From positions 150,610-214,609 of the forward strand of contig NZ_WHNY01000082.1 of assembly GCF_013141695.1 (NCBI RefSeq): a stretch of DNA of 64,000 bases, in the 5' to 3' direction. The stretch is from Paenibacillus plantarum (GTDB lineage: Bacteria; Bacillota; Bacilli; Paenibacillales; NBRC-103111). Both the position numbers and the translations under genes were made by a program. Each line of letters starts with the position of its first letter. Position 1 is the stretch's first letter. The notes under the pieces are model-generated. The model was not told where the DNA came from and did not search any database. It was given only the letters and a program-made list of their open reading frames with translations. Shown piece by piece: positions 54,044 to 62,889 of the stretch.

Positions 54044-54287
54044 TTGGAATTTCTTTAGCCGAACAGAATAGACAGTAGCTCTACAGAACAGACAAGTGAA
54101 TAACTGGATTTCCTGTAGCTAATTTGGCGAAAATGGCACTCTAGAGGTAAATAACTGGATTTCCTGCAGGTAATTCAGTGATATTTCCGCAGAATGCCTC
54201 AACTTGGCTGAAATAACTGGAGGTTTTCCAGCTAAACTCGAATTTGGCGGAATCGGGCTGAAATTAGCTGTATGTTTTCCAGTTATT
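54039..54287. repeat. Hairpin array C, overlapping the kamA stop codon
   Basis: Units start at 54039, 54099, 54150, 54212 and 54262 (spacings 60, 51, 62, 50). Typical arms are AATAACTGGA at one end and AGCTAATT at the other; the last is inverted. The first unit contains the kamA stop (TAG at 54041). The 367-nt gap to the convergent yodQ gene otherwise holds only the terminator at 54346. Confidence 0.78.
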
Positions 54288-54345
54288 GTGTCAGAGTGCA
54301 CAAGGAGCACCTGCTAGGAGCGGGTAAAACATCCATTTATACAAG

Positions 54346-54373
54346 AAAAGCACCAATCAGAGGTGCTTTTTTG
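54346..54373. terminator. Bidirectional terminator between kamA and yodQ
   Basis: Stem AAAAGCACC / GGTGCTTTT around AATCAGA, flanked by A and T tracts on either side, between two convergent genes. Confidence 0.85.
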
Positions 54374-54410
54374 TGTTGCTAAACCTCCTCTGCCATCGAA
54401 CACAGCATCC

Positions 54411-55700
54411 CTATGCCTCCGAATTATCCAATCCACACCACTGAATGATGGTCAATGCGATAATCTCAGCAGCCTCGAACACATGCTCCAGCACGATGTG
54501 CTCGTTCGGATAATGGGCAACTTGCGTGATCCCTGGGCCGAAAACGATACAAGGAGTATCACCAACTTGGGTGAGCAATCCTCCGTCTGTCCCCCATGGT
54601 GAGGCTTCAATCACGGGTTCATCCTGTTTAACCGCACGAAATTGCTGCATAAGCACCTGCATGAAAGCATGATCGGGATCGACGTTGCCTGGCACCCATT
54701 GCGCGCCGAACCATTCGACCGTTGGCGGATGTGCTGCGAACCATGGATCTTTCACGCTCAGCTTCGCCATCCACTGACGCATTTCCTCCTTAGCGTCATC
54801 AAGCGTTTCCGCTGGCGCGACACCCATTCGCCCCTCCAACTTAACCGTATCGGCAACGGACGACGGCCAATTGCCTCCCTGAATAACGCCGATGTTAATG
54901 GGGATCGGAATTGGGTTATTGGCATACAACGGATCTGAGATCCGTGCATTTCGATCCACCTCAAGCTCCCTAATATGCTGAATGACTGCGATGCTTTTCT
55001 CAATCGCGCTAACACCCTCATACCGTGTTCCACCATGAGCCGAACGCCCTTTCACCTCCATACGGAACCACATAGAGCCTTGCTGCTTCGGAAAAATGCG
55101 CATATTCGTAGGCTCAGGAATGAGCGCTGCATCGGCCTTATACCCTTTTACAATGGCCGCTAAGGTCCCTGCTCCTCCACTTTCTTCTTCAATGACACTT
55201 TCAAAAATAATATCGCCTTTCAACTTTATTCCGAGACTCTGAACTGCCTCGATTGCCATAAGCAGTGAGATGTTCCCGCCTTTCATATCCGTCGCACCAC
55301 GACCATACAGCTTACCGTCCACCACATTGCCGCTGAATGGATCATCCTGCCATTGAGCTCGATTTCCTTCTGGAACGACATCCATGTGACCATTAAGTAA
55401 GAGTGATCGTCCTCCTCCAACACCTTTCAAAACACCAACCACATTCGGACTCCCGATAAACGTGTTTCTTGGGGAACAAAAATATGGATGTAACGCCAAT
55501 GCCTCACCATCAGGTTCCCATAGATCAACATCGAGCGATAGCTCTAACAATTTGTCAGCGATGAGGAATTGAGCCCTCTGCTCATTCCCTTGTGTACTGG
55601 GTATTCTTACCAACTTCTGAAGAAACGCTGTACTTTCCTCACGATGAAGATGTATCCATTCATGAATGTGCTTTTGCAACTCAACTTGATGATTAGGCAA
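54411..55700 (-). CDS. yodQ: ArgE/DapE-type deacylase of the kam locus (YodQ)
   Basis: A zinc-dependent M20-family amidohydrolase of about 429 residues. Motifs are LLLNGHMDVVPEG (metal His and Asp), GRGATDMKGGNISLL (bridging Asp), FESVIEEESGGAGTLA (catalytic Glu-Glu), PEPTNM, and a C-terminal metal His in HIVLEHVFEAAE. It matches yodQ of the B. subtilis yodT-S-R-Q-P-kamA cluster and probably deacylates an acetylated intermediate. The frame extends to 55793, but AAGGAGG lies 8 nt before a TTG at 55700, just after the yodR stop; I use that start. Confidence 0.87.
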   Translation of the reverse strand: MPNHQVELQKHIHEWIHLHREESTAFLQKLVRIPSTQGNEQRAQFLIADKLLELSLDVDLWEPDGEALALHPYFCSPRNTFIGSPNVVGVLKGVGGGRSLLLNGHMDVVPEGNRAQWQDDPFSGNVVDGKLYGRGATDMKGGNISLLMAIEAVQSLGIKLKGDIIFESVIEEESGGAGTLAAIVKGYKADAALIPEPTNMRIFPKQQGSMWFRMEVKGRSAHGGTRYEGVSAIEKSIAVIQHIRELEVDRNARISDPLYANNPIPIPINIGVIQGGNWPSSVADTVKLEGRMGVAPAETLDDAKEEMRQWMAKLSVKDPWFAAHPPTVEWFGAQWVPGNVDPDHAFMQVLMQQFRAVKQDEPVIEASPWGTDGGLLTQVGDTPCIVFGPGITQVAHYPNEHIVLEHVFEAAEIIALTIIQWCGLDNSEA

Positions 55701-55734
55701 AGGAATTCCCTCCTTCAAGCCTTTCTTTGACAGA

Positions 55735-56397
55735 TTACGGGATGTACGCAATGTTTTCAGGAATAAGCAAGGCAGCTTCCGTATGCCGAACAACCTCTTC
55801 TACCGTATAGGGCAGCATGACTTCTTTTAAAATCAACCCTTGCTCTGAAACCTCCATGACAGCCATTTCCGTAATGATCAGCTTCACACAGGCCACTGCC
55901 GTTAGGGGCAAGTCGCATTGTTTTTTAACCTTAGACTCCCCGTTTCGGTTGACATGGTTCATCAGAACGATGACTTTTTTGGCTTTTTGCGCAAGCTCCA
56001 TCGCCCCACCGATTCCCGCGACACGTTTCCCAGGTACGATCCAATTCGCGAGATCCCCTCGCTCACTTACCTCTAGTGCCCCAAGGATCGTGATATCTAT
56101 ACAGCCTCTTCGTATCATGGCAAAAGCAATTGCACTATCACAGTAGGAAGCACCCCGATGAATCGTTATGGGATATCCGCCTGCGTTGCACAGAAAAGCA
56201 TCTTCCTCGCCCGGAATCGGCGCGCCACCAGCGCTTAAAATCCCATTCTCTGCATGAAAAACGACCTGGATGCCCTCAGGTACATAATCCGCCACCTTCG
56301 TCGGAATACCGATACCTAAATTGACAGCCATGCCATTCTTCAATTCTTGAGCAGCCCGCTTTGCTATTCGGTCGCGGGTTTCTTTTCCCATACCCAT
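55735..56397 (-). CDS. yodR: CoA-transferase subunit B (YodR)
   Basis: A 220-residue beta subunit of a family I CoA transferase. The catalytic glutamate is in FHAENGILSAGG; GMAVNLGIGIPTKVADYVPEG and WIVPGKRVAGIGGAMELAQ are family blocks. With the A subunit downstream-coupled it activates a beta-keto or amino acid using succinyl- or acetyl-CoA. The ATG at 56397 has GGGGGG 9 nt upstream and overlaps the end of yodS. It corresponds to yodR. Confidence 0.92.
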   Translation of the reverse strand: MGMGKETRDRIAKRAAQELKNGMAVNLGIGIPTKVADYVPEGIQVVFHAENGILSAGGAPIPGEEDAFLCNAGGYPITIHRGASYCDSAIAFAMIRRGCIDITILGALEVSERGDLANWIVPGKRVAGIGGAMELAQKAKKVIVLMNHVNRNGESKVKKQCDLPLTAVACVKLIITEMAVMEVSEQGLILKEVMLPYTVEEVVRHTEAALLIPENIAYIP

Positions 56398-57098
56398 TCC
56401 CAAGTCACCCCCCTGCTCAAGATCACCATATCCACGAAAATACCTGGCGTGACTATACTTTCAGGGTCCAGCTCGCCGAGTGGTACAATCTCATCGACTT
56501 CGGCGATTGTAATTTGGCCAGCCATGGCAACGAGCGGATTCAGATTTCTACCGCTTTTATCGTAGATGAGATTTCCATATGGATCGGCTTTTTTCGCATG
56601 TACGATGGCAACATCTGCTGTCAATGCCGGCTCTACCAGATATGTTTTCTCTCCGATGGACACCGTGTCCTTTCCCTGCTCCATGATCGTTCCGACGCCG
56701 ACATCCACCAAGATCCCGCCTAGCCCTACACCGCCGGCACGAATTTTTTCGCATAAAGTTCCTTGCGGGTAAAACACAACTTCCATGGTGCCCTGCTCCA
56801 TCATTTGACCAGCGTTAGGATTAGAGCCGATATGAGAAGCGATGACTTTCTTCACACGTCCTGCCGTGACCAAACGTCCGATGCCGATGTGGGGAAATCC
56901 CGTATCATTCCCAATAATGGTTAAGTCTTCAACGCCTTTTTGAAGGATGCCTTCGACTAATGTTGGCGGCGTTCCAATTCCTCCAAATCCACCGAACATC
57001 AACGTACAACCATTCGATATCGTTTGAAGCGCTTCTTCCAAGCTTCTTACTTTACCTTCGCCTTCGTTCACACGTGAATTCTCACTTGGCACCATCAT
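56364..57098 (-). CDS. yodS: CoA-transferase subunit A (YodS)
   Basis: A 244-residue alpha subunit of a family I CoA transferase. Key blocks are CTLMFGGFGGIGTPPTLVEGIL (CoA-binding), GRLVTAGRVKKVIASHIGSNP and the C-terminal ESIVTPGIFVDMVI. The ATG overlaps the aminotransferase stop by 4 nt (ATGA), and its own 3' end overlaps the B-subunit gene by about 34 nt, so all three are tightly coupled. It corresponds to yodS. Confidence 0.92.
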   Translation of the reverse strand: MMVPSENSRVNEGEGKVRSLEEALQTISNGCTLMFGGFGGIGTPPTLVEGILQKGVEDLTIIGNDTGFPHIGIGRLVTAGRVKKVIASHIGSNPNAGQMMEQGTMEVVFYPQGTLCEKIRAGGVGLGGILVDVGVGTIMEQGKDTVSIGEKTYLVEPALTADVAIVHAKKADPYGNLIYDKSGRNLNPLVAMAGQITIAEVDEIVPLGELDPESIVTPGIFVDMVILSRGVTWEWVWEKKPATE

Positions 57099-58447
57099 AT
57101 CTCCTCCGATGTGGATGGGGTAATCTCCGCCATGACTTCCTGTATGGATTCAGCTAATATCCGCACAAGTTGGTCCATTTCCTCTTCGGAAATAATCAAA
57201 GGCGGCGCGATGATAATCGCATCCCCCTCCCCGTCGATCGCACCAGCTGCAGGATATACAAGCAACCCTTTCTGAAAAGCATTCTCGATGATCCGAGACG
57301 TAACACCTAATCCAGGTGGAAATGGTCGCTTGTCAGTCCGATCCGCAACAAATTCAATAGCTAGAAGTAGCCCTTTGCCTCTCACATCACCGATCATCTC
57401 GATCCCATCAGCCAATTGACTCAGCCCGTTCATCAAATAACTGCCTTTGTTTGCTGCTGCGCTGACTAATTGATGCTTTTCAATATACGTAAGTACTGCT
57501 AACGATACAGCCGCCGATTGCGGATTTGCGCTGTACGTATGACCAGACATGATACTTTTGGTGCCATTCAGAATAGGCTCCATCACATGATCTTTGACAA
57601 GTGTAGCTGCCATTGGCGTATAGCCAGCACTCATCCCTTTGCCTAAAGCCATGAGATCCGGCTCAACCTCATCATGCTGCATACCAAACATCGCACCCGT
57701 TCGGGCAATGCCTGTCATGACTTCATCCGCGATAAATAAGATATCATGCTGTTCGCAAATTGCTTTGATCTTCTTGTAGTAGCCTGCTGGCGGAACAATG
57801 GCTCCCCCTGCAGCTCCAATGATCGGCTCCGCGATGAACGCGGCGATATGTTCGGCACCGATCCGCTTGATCGCTGTCGCCAAATCGTCTGCACAGGCTA
57901 ACTGGCAATTACCTACCGTTTTGCCTAATGGACAGCGATAGCAATAGGGCGGCATGACTACCGGGAAATCTTCTAATAAGGGGATGAATCTCCTTCTTCT
58001 GAGCACGTGGCCTGACATCGAAAGTGCACCTAGCGTGATACCGTGATAGCTCATTCGCCTAGAGATCACTTTATTTTTACCCCATCTCCCTTTCTCCTGC
58101 CAATGTTGAATGGCAATCTTCATCGCCGTTTCCGTGGCTTCCGATCCGCTGTTCACAAAGAAGGTCCAGTAATCGTTGCCAGGTGCTAGATCGCTTAGCT
58201 TCTCTGCCAGTTGCTCAGCGGGCTTACTTGTAAACTGTGAACGATAAACGAAGGACACTTTGTTTGCTTGTTCCATCATCGCATCGATGATTTCTTGCAC
58301 CCCGTGCCCTAGACCAGCTGTCACAGCTCCCGAGCAACCGTCGATATAAGCTTTGCCTTGTTCATCGTAGAGATAAATACCTTTCCCATATTGAATCGTG
58401 GGATAATGGTGATCCAAAACCGGCTTGATGACATGCTCCCGCTTCAT
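57095..58447 (-). CDS. yodT: Class III aminotransferase of the kam locus (YodT)
   Basis: A 450-residue PLP enzyme of the ornithine/omega-aminotransferase family. The PLP lysine is K270 in LMALGKGMSAGYTP, and D241 in LFIADEVMTGIARTG binds the pyridine nitrogen; GSEATETAMK is the phosphate site. It probably removes the terminal amino group of a beta-lysine-derived intermediate. GGGGG lies 7 nt before the ATG. It follows yokU by 32 nt in the sigma-54-driven operon and corresponds to yodT. Confidence 0.93.
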   Translation of the reverse strand: MKREHVIKPVLDHHYPTIQYGKGIYLYDEQGKAYIDGCSGAVTAGLGHGVQEIIDAMMEQANKVSFVYRSQFTSKPAEQLAEKLSDLAPGNDYWTFFVNSGSEATETAMKIAIQHWQEKGRWGKNKVISRRMSYHGITLGALSMSGHVLRRRRFIPLLEDFPVVMPPYCYRCPLGKTVGNCQLACADDLATAIKRIGAEHIAAFIAEPIIGAAGGAIVPPAGYYKKIKAICEQHDILFIADEVMTGIARTGAMFGMQHDEVEPDLMALGKGMSAGYTPMAATLVKDHVMEPILNGTKSIMSGHTYSANPQSAAVSLAVLTYIEKHQLVSAAANKGSYLMNGLSQLADGIEMIGDVRGKGLLLAIEFVADRTDKRPFPPGLGVTSRIIENAFQKGLLVYPAAGAIDGEGDAIIIAPPLIISEEEMDQLVRILAESIQEVMAEITPSTSEEI

Positions 58448-58479
58448 AGGGCACCCCCACAGATTTTGCTTATACTATT

Positions 58480-58743
58480 CTATTTCAGAAACATATTCTT
58501 TACCCGCGGAGCCTTTAACAGATCTTCATAGCGAAATGCCGTTCCAAGTGCAGAAACATCATGCCAATACAAGGTCTCTTCAATTTGCTGGGCGGTGCTT
58601 TCTAGGACATAGGTACGGCAGTTCGCACATTCAAGCGCAGGAATTTCAAGTATTTGCACCGCTAAACGCCCATCAGGCATAATCCAGTAGCAATCTTTCA
58701 CACTTTCACGGATATCTTCTGTTTCACACCACATGCAATTCAT
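58480..58743 (-). CDS. yokU: YokU-family YgiT-type zinc-finger protein
   Basis: An 87-residue protein with two CxxC pairs (CMWC near the N-terminus and CANC about 35 residues later), forming an MqsA/YgiT-like zinc finger. A helical tail is rich in aromatic residues. The frame is open to 58800, but the sigma-54 promoter covers that region; AAGGAGG precedes the ATG at 58743, which must be the start. YokU is a constant companion of kamA in Bacilli; its role is unknown. Confidence 0.85.
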   Translation of the reverse strand: MNCMWCETEDIRESVKDCYWIMPDGRLAVQILEIPALECANCRTYVLESTAQQIEETLYWHDVSALGTAFRYEDLLKAPRVKNMFLK

Positions 58744-58798
58744 ATGCTTGCAACCTCCTTCATATGGTATAGAACATTCTTGCGCCATACTGGTAATC

Positions 58799-58816
58799 AT
58801 GCAAAAAGGATGCCAA
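58799..58816 (-). promoter_or_regulatory. Sigma-54 promoter of the yokU-yodTSRQ operon
   Basis: On the minus strand TTGGCATCCTTTTTGCAT: GG and GC separated by ten bases. It is identical to the kamA promoter except for one base. It lies 56 nt upstream of the yokU start. Confidence 0.9.
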
Positions 58817-58929
58817 CTTTCCGCAGTGGGTATTTGACCACTTTATAGGATGCGAATGTGGATTAAGCCGCAAAAATGTTGGCAGTTATTATTATTTTGC
58901 AGCAAATTAAGGGTTAAGGGGGATGCTGG

Positions 58930-59787
58930 ATGCCAAGTGATCTGCCAACCTATTTGAATCAAGTTGAGAACGGTACCGATTATACGATTATGTTTTGCCT
59001 TGATTTTACGAATAAAAGGTTGCGGGTGGATGACTATTCGGGAAATGTAGATGTCATTTACAGGCGAGTGGTTGAAATGGCCAAATCGCATGCTTTGACC
59101 AAAGTGTTTATCAAATCACGAGAAGTAGATTGGCAGACTTTTTTATCGAAGGGATGTATGCTGGAAGGTATTTACAAAGGATACTTCAATGGAGACGATG
59201 CTTACTGTATGGCCATGTATGATGATCTCGCACGCAGGACTAGCGACTATTGGTTGGAAGAAGATCTAATTCTGCAGCAGGTTCTTTCTCTCCCCCTTAA
59301 GTCCGATCGCCCCTTGGTTCCGAGCAACATGACGATGCGTCTCGCTCGATTGGAGGATGCGGAACAGCTCTCCCTGTTATACAGCCACATTTTCCAAACC
59401 TACCCGACGCCTATGAATGATGCCATGTATGTGGAGAAAACCATGCGGGAAGGAACGATTTATTATCTCGTCGAATCACAGGATCAACTCATAAGCGCCG
59501 CTTCCTCAGAGATCAATTCCGTCTACGCGAATGCCGAAATGACAGATTGCGCTACGCTCCCAACCTATCGCAATCAAGGTCTCATGCGTCTGCTTATACA
59601 TGCCCTAGAAGCTGAGTTAGTTACTCGGCAAATCACATGCGCTTATTCGTTATCGAGGGCCCTTTCATTCGGTATGAATGCCGTTTTCTATCAAATGGGG
59701 TACGGATATTACGGCAGACTTACGAAAAATTGCGACATTTATGATAAGTTTGAGGACATGAATTTATGGGCCAAATCGTTAACATGA
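58930..59787 (+). CDS. ablB: Beta-lysine N-acetyltransferase (AblB/YodP)
   Basis: A 285-residue protein: an N-terminal half peculiar to AblB (GTDYTIMFCLDFTNKRLRVDDY; KVFIKSREVDWQTFLSKG) and a C-terminal GNAT domain (MRLARLEDAEQLSLLYSHIFQTYPTP, TLPTYRNQGLMRLLIHALEAEL, SLSRALSFGMNAVFYQMGY). It acetylates L-beta-lysine to N6-acetyl-beta-lysine, a compatible solute in methanogens and an intermediate here. ATG after GGGGG. It is divergent from yokU; unlike kamA no -24/-12 element is visible for it, so it may have a separate promoter. Confidence 0.88.
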   Translation: MPSDLPTYLNQVENGTDYTIMFCLDFTNKRLRVDDYSGNVDVIYRRVVEMAKSHALTKVFIKSREVDWQTFLSKGCMLEGIYKGYFNGDDAYCMAMYDDLARRTSDYWLEEDLILQQVLSLPLKSDRPLVPSNMTMRLARLEDAEQLSLLYSHIFQTYPTPMNDAMYVEKTMREGTIYYLVESQDQLISAASSEINSVYANAEMTDCATLPTYRNQGLMRLLIHALEAELVTRQITCAYSLSRALSFGMNAVFYQMGYGYYGRLTKNCDIYDKFEDMNLWAKSLT

Positions 59788-59815
59788 AGTGATTATGAAT
59801 CCCCCTCCATTCAAT

Positions 59816-61141
59816 CTATATGCGTTTTCTTCTTACAGAAGAAGAAATACCGAGTTCTTCCCGATACTTGGTAATGGTACGGCGGGAAATGGAGATACCT
59901 TCCTCCTTCAACAAATCTGCCAACTTTTGATCAGAGTATGGTTTTCTAGGATTCTCTTCACTAATCCATGTCTTGATTCTTGTTTTCACATGTTCTGAAG
60001 AAGCAGAATCGCCTATGTCCATTTGAAGACCGGAGGGAAAGAAATACTTCAGTTCAAATATGCCCCAAGGGGTTTGAGCGTATTTCCCAGCTGTAGCTCG
60101 GCTTACCGTTGATTCATGTACGCCTAATTTCTCAGCAATCTGCTTTAAGGTCATAGGTTTGAGATGGGCATAACCATGCCAGAAGAAATCTCTTTGCTCC
60201 TCTACAATGGCTTGTGTAACTCGGAAAATCGTTCTTCGTCTCTGTTCCAAGCACTTCAGGAAGAACTTCGCGGCATGTAATTTACCAGAGAGAAACCTGT
60301 TTAACTCGTTATTGTCACTATTCTCGCTGGCCATTCGTTCGTAATAACCACTAACCGAAAGTCCAGACGAAGCAGCTTGAGGCAGCATCACGACGAGCTG
60401 TTCACCTGCTTTCTCAATAATGACTTCCGGAATGATATAATGAACCGTTTCTATATGAAAGGCTGCGCCAGGTCTAGGGTTCAAACTTTTGATGACATCG
60501 ATCGCAGCCTGAATTTCTTGTGTGGACACTTGGAGCAACGTTGATAATTTATGAAGATGGTAATTGGCAATATCCTTCAAATGTTTCCTAATTAATAAGG
60601 AGACTAGAGGAAAGCAATCCGCGAGCGACTGGACTTGAAGAAGCAAACATTCCCTCAAATCTCTTGCCCCGATGCCGCGGGGTTCAAAGCTCTGCAAAAT
60701 CCTTAACGCACGCTCCACTTGAGCAAGCTCGAGCTTACGCACTTCCGAAATTTCAGGCAAGGTGGATCTTAAGTAGCCATTATGGTCTAGATTTCCAATC
60801 ATAAATGAGACGGTACATCGAATGGATGGTGGTATTTTTTTTATAAAACCTAATTGCTCCTTCAAGTGCCTCTCAAGGGACACCTCATTCGATGCGATGT
60901 TAAGTAAGGGGTCATTGTCGTGATCAGTTCTTCTAGCTCCATGGAAAAAGGTTGGTGTGAGGTTGTGAGCGTCCCCTTTATTTCCGGCTATTTCCAATAC
61001 CGGATTTTCAGTTACCTCTTGTTGAATAACTTCCAGTAATTCTGGTGTCGTGAGCTTGAGGATCGTAATCGCTTTGCGTAGTTGAGGTGTTATCTGCATC
61101 TTGGTTGTTTGCTGTTGGAACATTCCGTAGCCTGGGCGCAT
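59816..61141 (-). CDS. rpoN: RNA polymerase sigma-54 factor (RpoN/SigL)
   Basis: About 441 residues. Glutamine-rich Region I is MFQQQTTKMQITPQLRKAITILKLTTPELLEVIQQEVTENPVLEI; the core-binding region follows; the HTH is LKQIAEKLGVHESTVSRATAGKYAQTPWG; the C-terminal RpoN box is SRRTITKYRE, which reads the -24 element. The ATG at 61141 has the right spacing from AAAAGGGG; GTG/ATG codons just upstream touch that site. It is convergent with ablB 28 nt away. Placement inside its own regulon is notable. Confidence 0.95.
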   Translation of the reverse strand: MRPGYGMFQQQTTKMQITPQLRKAITILKLTTPELLEVIQQEVTENPVLEIAGNKGDAHNLTPTFFHGARRTDHDNDPLLNIASNEVSLERHLKEQLGFIKKIPPSIRCTVSFMIGNLDHNGYLRSTLPEISEVRKLELAQVERALRILQSFEPRGIGARDLRECLLLQVQSLADCFPLVSLLIRKHLKDIANYHLHKLSTLLQVSTQEIQAAIDVIKSLNPRPGAAFHIETVHYIIPEVIIEKAGEQLVVMLPQAASSGLSVSGYYERMASENSDNNELNRFLSGKLHAAKFFLKCLEQRRRTIFRVTQAIVEEQRDFFWHGYAHLKPMTLKQIAEKLGVHESTVSRATAGKYAQTPWGIFELKYFFPSGLQMDIGDSASSEHVKTRIKTWISEENPRKPYSDQKLADLLKEEGISISRRTITKYREELGISSSVRRKRI

Positions 61142-61150
61142 GTGCATCAC

Positions 61151-61596
61151 CCCTTTTCCTTGTTGCTTCTATATGTATTCATGACGGGCAACTTTTACCC
61201 AAATCTGTGTATAGAGACTGAGGGGAGCGGACATACTATTTTATGACGGTGACGCAGTGGTGAGGTGTTGTGTCGCAGACAATTTACACAAGGGAATTTG
61301 TTATTGAATCCATATGGAGGCGAGGAGATGTGCCGCATACCACTTACTGTAGTATCTTTACTGCAATGATGTGATGAGGTAGTTACCTAGCGAAGTAAGG
61401 TTCAAGGCAAGAGCTCCATCAATTATCGCACCGTCAAAGAGGCTGTCCACAAGTAGATTCGTCTACTCTAGGGCAGTCTTCTTTATTTTAATACCGATGG
61501 ACTACTCCCATTCTTTACCTCCGTCCCATACGGACTCAAGGAAATCTCGCTTAACGAAATATATAGGCATTAACAGAAAGTATGAGGACTACAAGT
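61151..61596. other. Long leader / intergenic region between rpoN and the NlpC gene
   Basis: About 446 nt without a convincing gene. Near 61437-61490 a two-part hairpin occurs: GGCTGTCC / GGGCAGTC enclosing GTAGATTCGTCTAC, followed by TTCTTTATTTT, terminator-like on the plus strand and 110 nt before the NlpC start. The preceding 200 nt contain several short complementary segments. I do not recognise a known riboswitch class. Confidence 0.4.
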
Positions 61597-62634
61597 ATGA
61601 GAATTAGAAAACAACTCTTTCGAGGTGCCCATATTGCGTTACTGAGCATGATGCTGCTTCATACAACTTCTATAAAGGCTGCGGAGAATGCATCGCCTAC
61701 TGTGTTTTTGGACGGGCTTCCGCTGTCCTTTCAGACACCTCCTGTCATTGAAGAAGGCTATAGCCTCGTGCCGATGCGAGCCCTTTTTGAAGCGGAAGGT
61801 GCTACAATTACATGGGATGAGAACACGCGAACGGTAACAGCTGTCAAAGTTGGCTCTACAGTAACTTATCAAATTGGAGACTCATTTGCCTATAAAAATA
61901 AAGAACGGCTGGAGCTGCCCATAGCTGGCAAAATTATTGATGGCTTCACGATGATGCCATTGCGATTTATTAGTGAGACGCTAGGTAATATCGTAAAATG
62001 GCATGACTACTCCCGCTCGATTACAATCTCATCTGTACACGACAATGAAACCACAATCCAATATGGTGTCAATTTGCGCGACACGCCAGTTAAAGATGAC
62101 GATACCCACATTCTTCGAATGCTTGCCAAAACCGAAAAAATCCACGTCATTCGTGAAGTCAACCCAGACTGGTTAGAGGTACAAACACAAGACGGCACCA
62201 TCGGTTTCATCTCTTCTGCTCCGATGTATTCGGATTACACGAACACGTCGATAGCGATGAAGCAAGCGGATGCTTTAATTACTTTCGGGTCTACGTTTAT
62301 TGGAACACCTTATGAGTTCGGTGCTGCATCAGGGCAAACGAATACGTTCGATTGCTCTTCGTTCGTTCAGTACCTTTTTGACCAAGTATTGTCGAAGCAT
62401 TTGCCGCGCGTTTCCTACGATCAAGCACTACAAGGGAAAGAAGTCGGAATTAACGACCTTCGCAAAGGAGATCTCCTCTTTTTCACGGCACGCGGGCTCG
62501 ATATCGGTCATGTAGGGATTTATGCAGGTAATGGTCGGATCCTTCAAACGTATTCCAAGGAACTTGGTGTTCACTTCACTGCGTTCGATGAGAAATGGAA
62601 GAAGCGTTTTGTCACGGCGAGACGATTGTTCTAG
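61597..62634 (+). CDS. Secreted NlpC/P60 endopeptidase with copper-amine-oxidase-like and SH3 domains
   Basis: About 345 residues: signal peptide (1-28), a copper-amine-oxidase-like N-terminal domain (about 35-145; SLVPMRALFEAEGATITWDE and MMPLRFISETLGNIVKWHD), an SH3b-like domain (about 155-210), and a C-terminal NlpC/P60 domain with Cys253 (FDCSSFVQYLF) and His305 (GHVGIYAGNG). It cleaves peptide stems of peptidoglycan outside the cell. ATG at 61597 chosen because GAGGA lies 9 nt upstream; an ATG at 61582 is also in frame. A long leader precedes it. Confidence 0.9.
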   Translation: MRIRKQLFRGAHIALLSMMLLHTTSIKAAENASPTVFLDGLPLSFQTPPVIEEGYSLVPMRALFEAEGATITWDENTRTVTAVKVGSTVTYQIGDSFAYKNKERLELPIAGKIIDGFTMMPLRFISETLGNIVKWHDYSRSITISSVHDNETTIQYGVNLRDTPVKDDDTHILRMLAKTEKIHVIREVNPDWLEVQTQDGTIGFISSAPMYSDYTNTSIAMKQADALITFGSTFIGTPYEFGAASGQTNTFDCSSFVQYLFDQVLSKHLPRVSYDQALQGKEVGINDLRKGDLLFFTARGLDIGHVGIYAGNGRILQTYSKELGVHFTAFDEKWKKRFVTARRLF

Positions 62635-62636
62635 AT

Positions 62637-62889
62637 AATAGCGCCCTTTTTGGGCGCTATTGTTCATTCGCGAGCGGCTCTGGATGACGATAAGGCCCTT
62701 TTCGGGCCTTAAGTCGGGCGAAACCGCCGCATTGGCAGCGCTCCCACGGAAATAGCGCCCTTTTTGGGCGCTATTGTCCGTTCGCGAGCGGCTCCGGATG
62801 ACGATAAAGCCCTTTTCGGGCCTTAAGTCGGGCGAAACCGCCGCATTGGCAGCGAACCCACGGAAATAGCGCCCTTTTGAGGCGCTATT
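62637..62889. repeat. Hairpin array D, 114-bp tandem repeat with two palindromes per period
   Basis: Palindromes AATAGCGCCC / GGGCGCTATT start at 62637, 62751 and 62865; palindromes TAAGGCCC / GGGCCTTA are centred near 62701 and 62815. Centre-to-centre distances are 52, 62, 52 and 62 nt. The 114-bp units are over 90 percent identical between copies. The first palindrome lies just after the NlpC stop and could terminate transcription. The rest of the gap to 63003 shows no gene. Confidence 0.88.
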
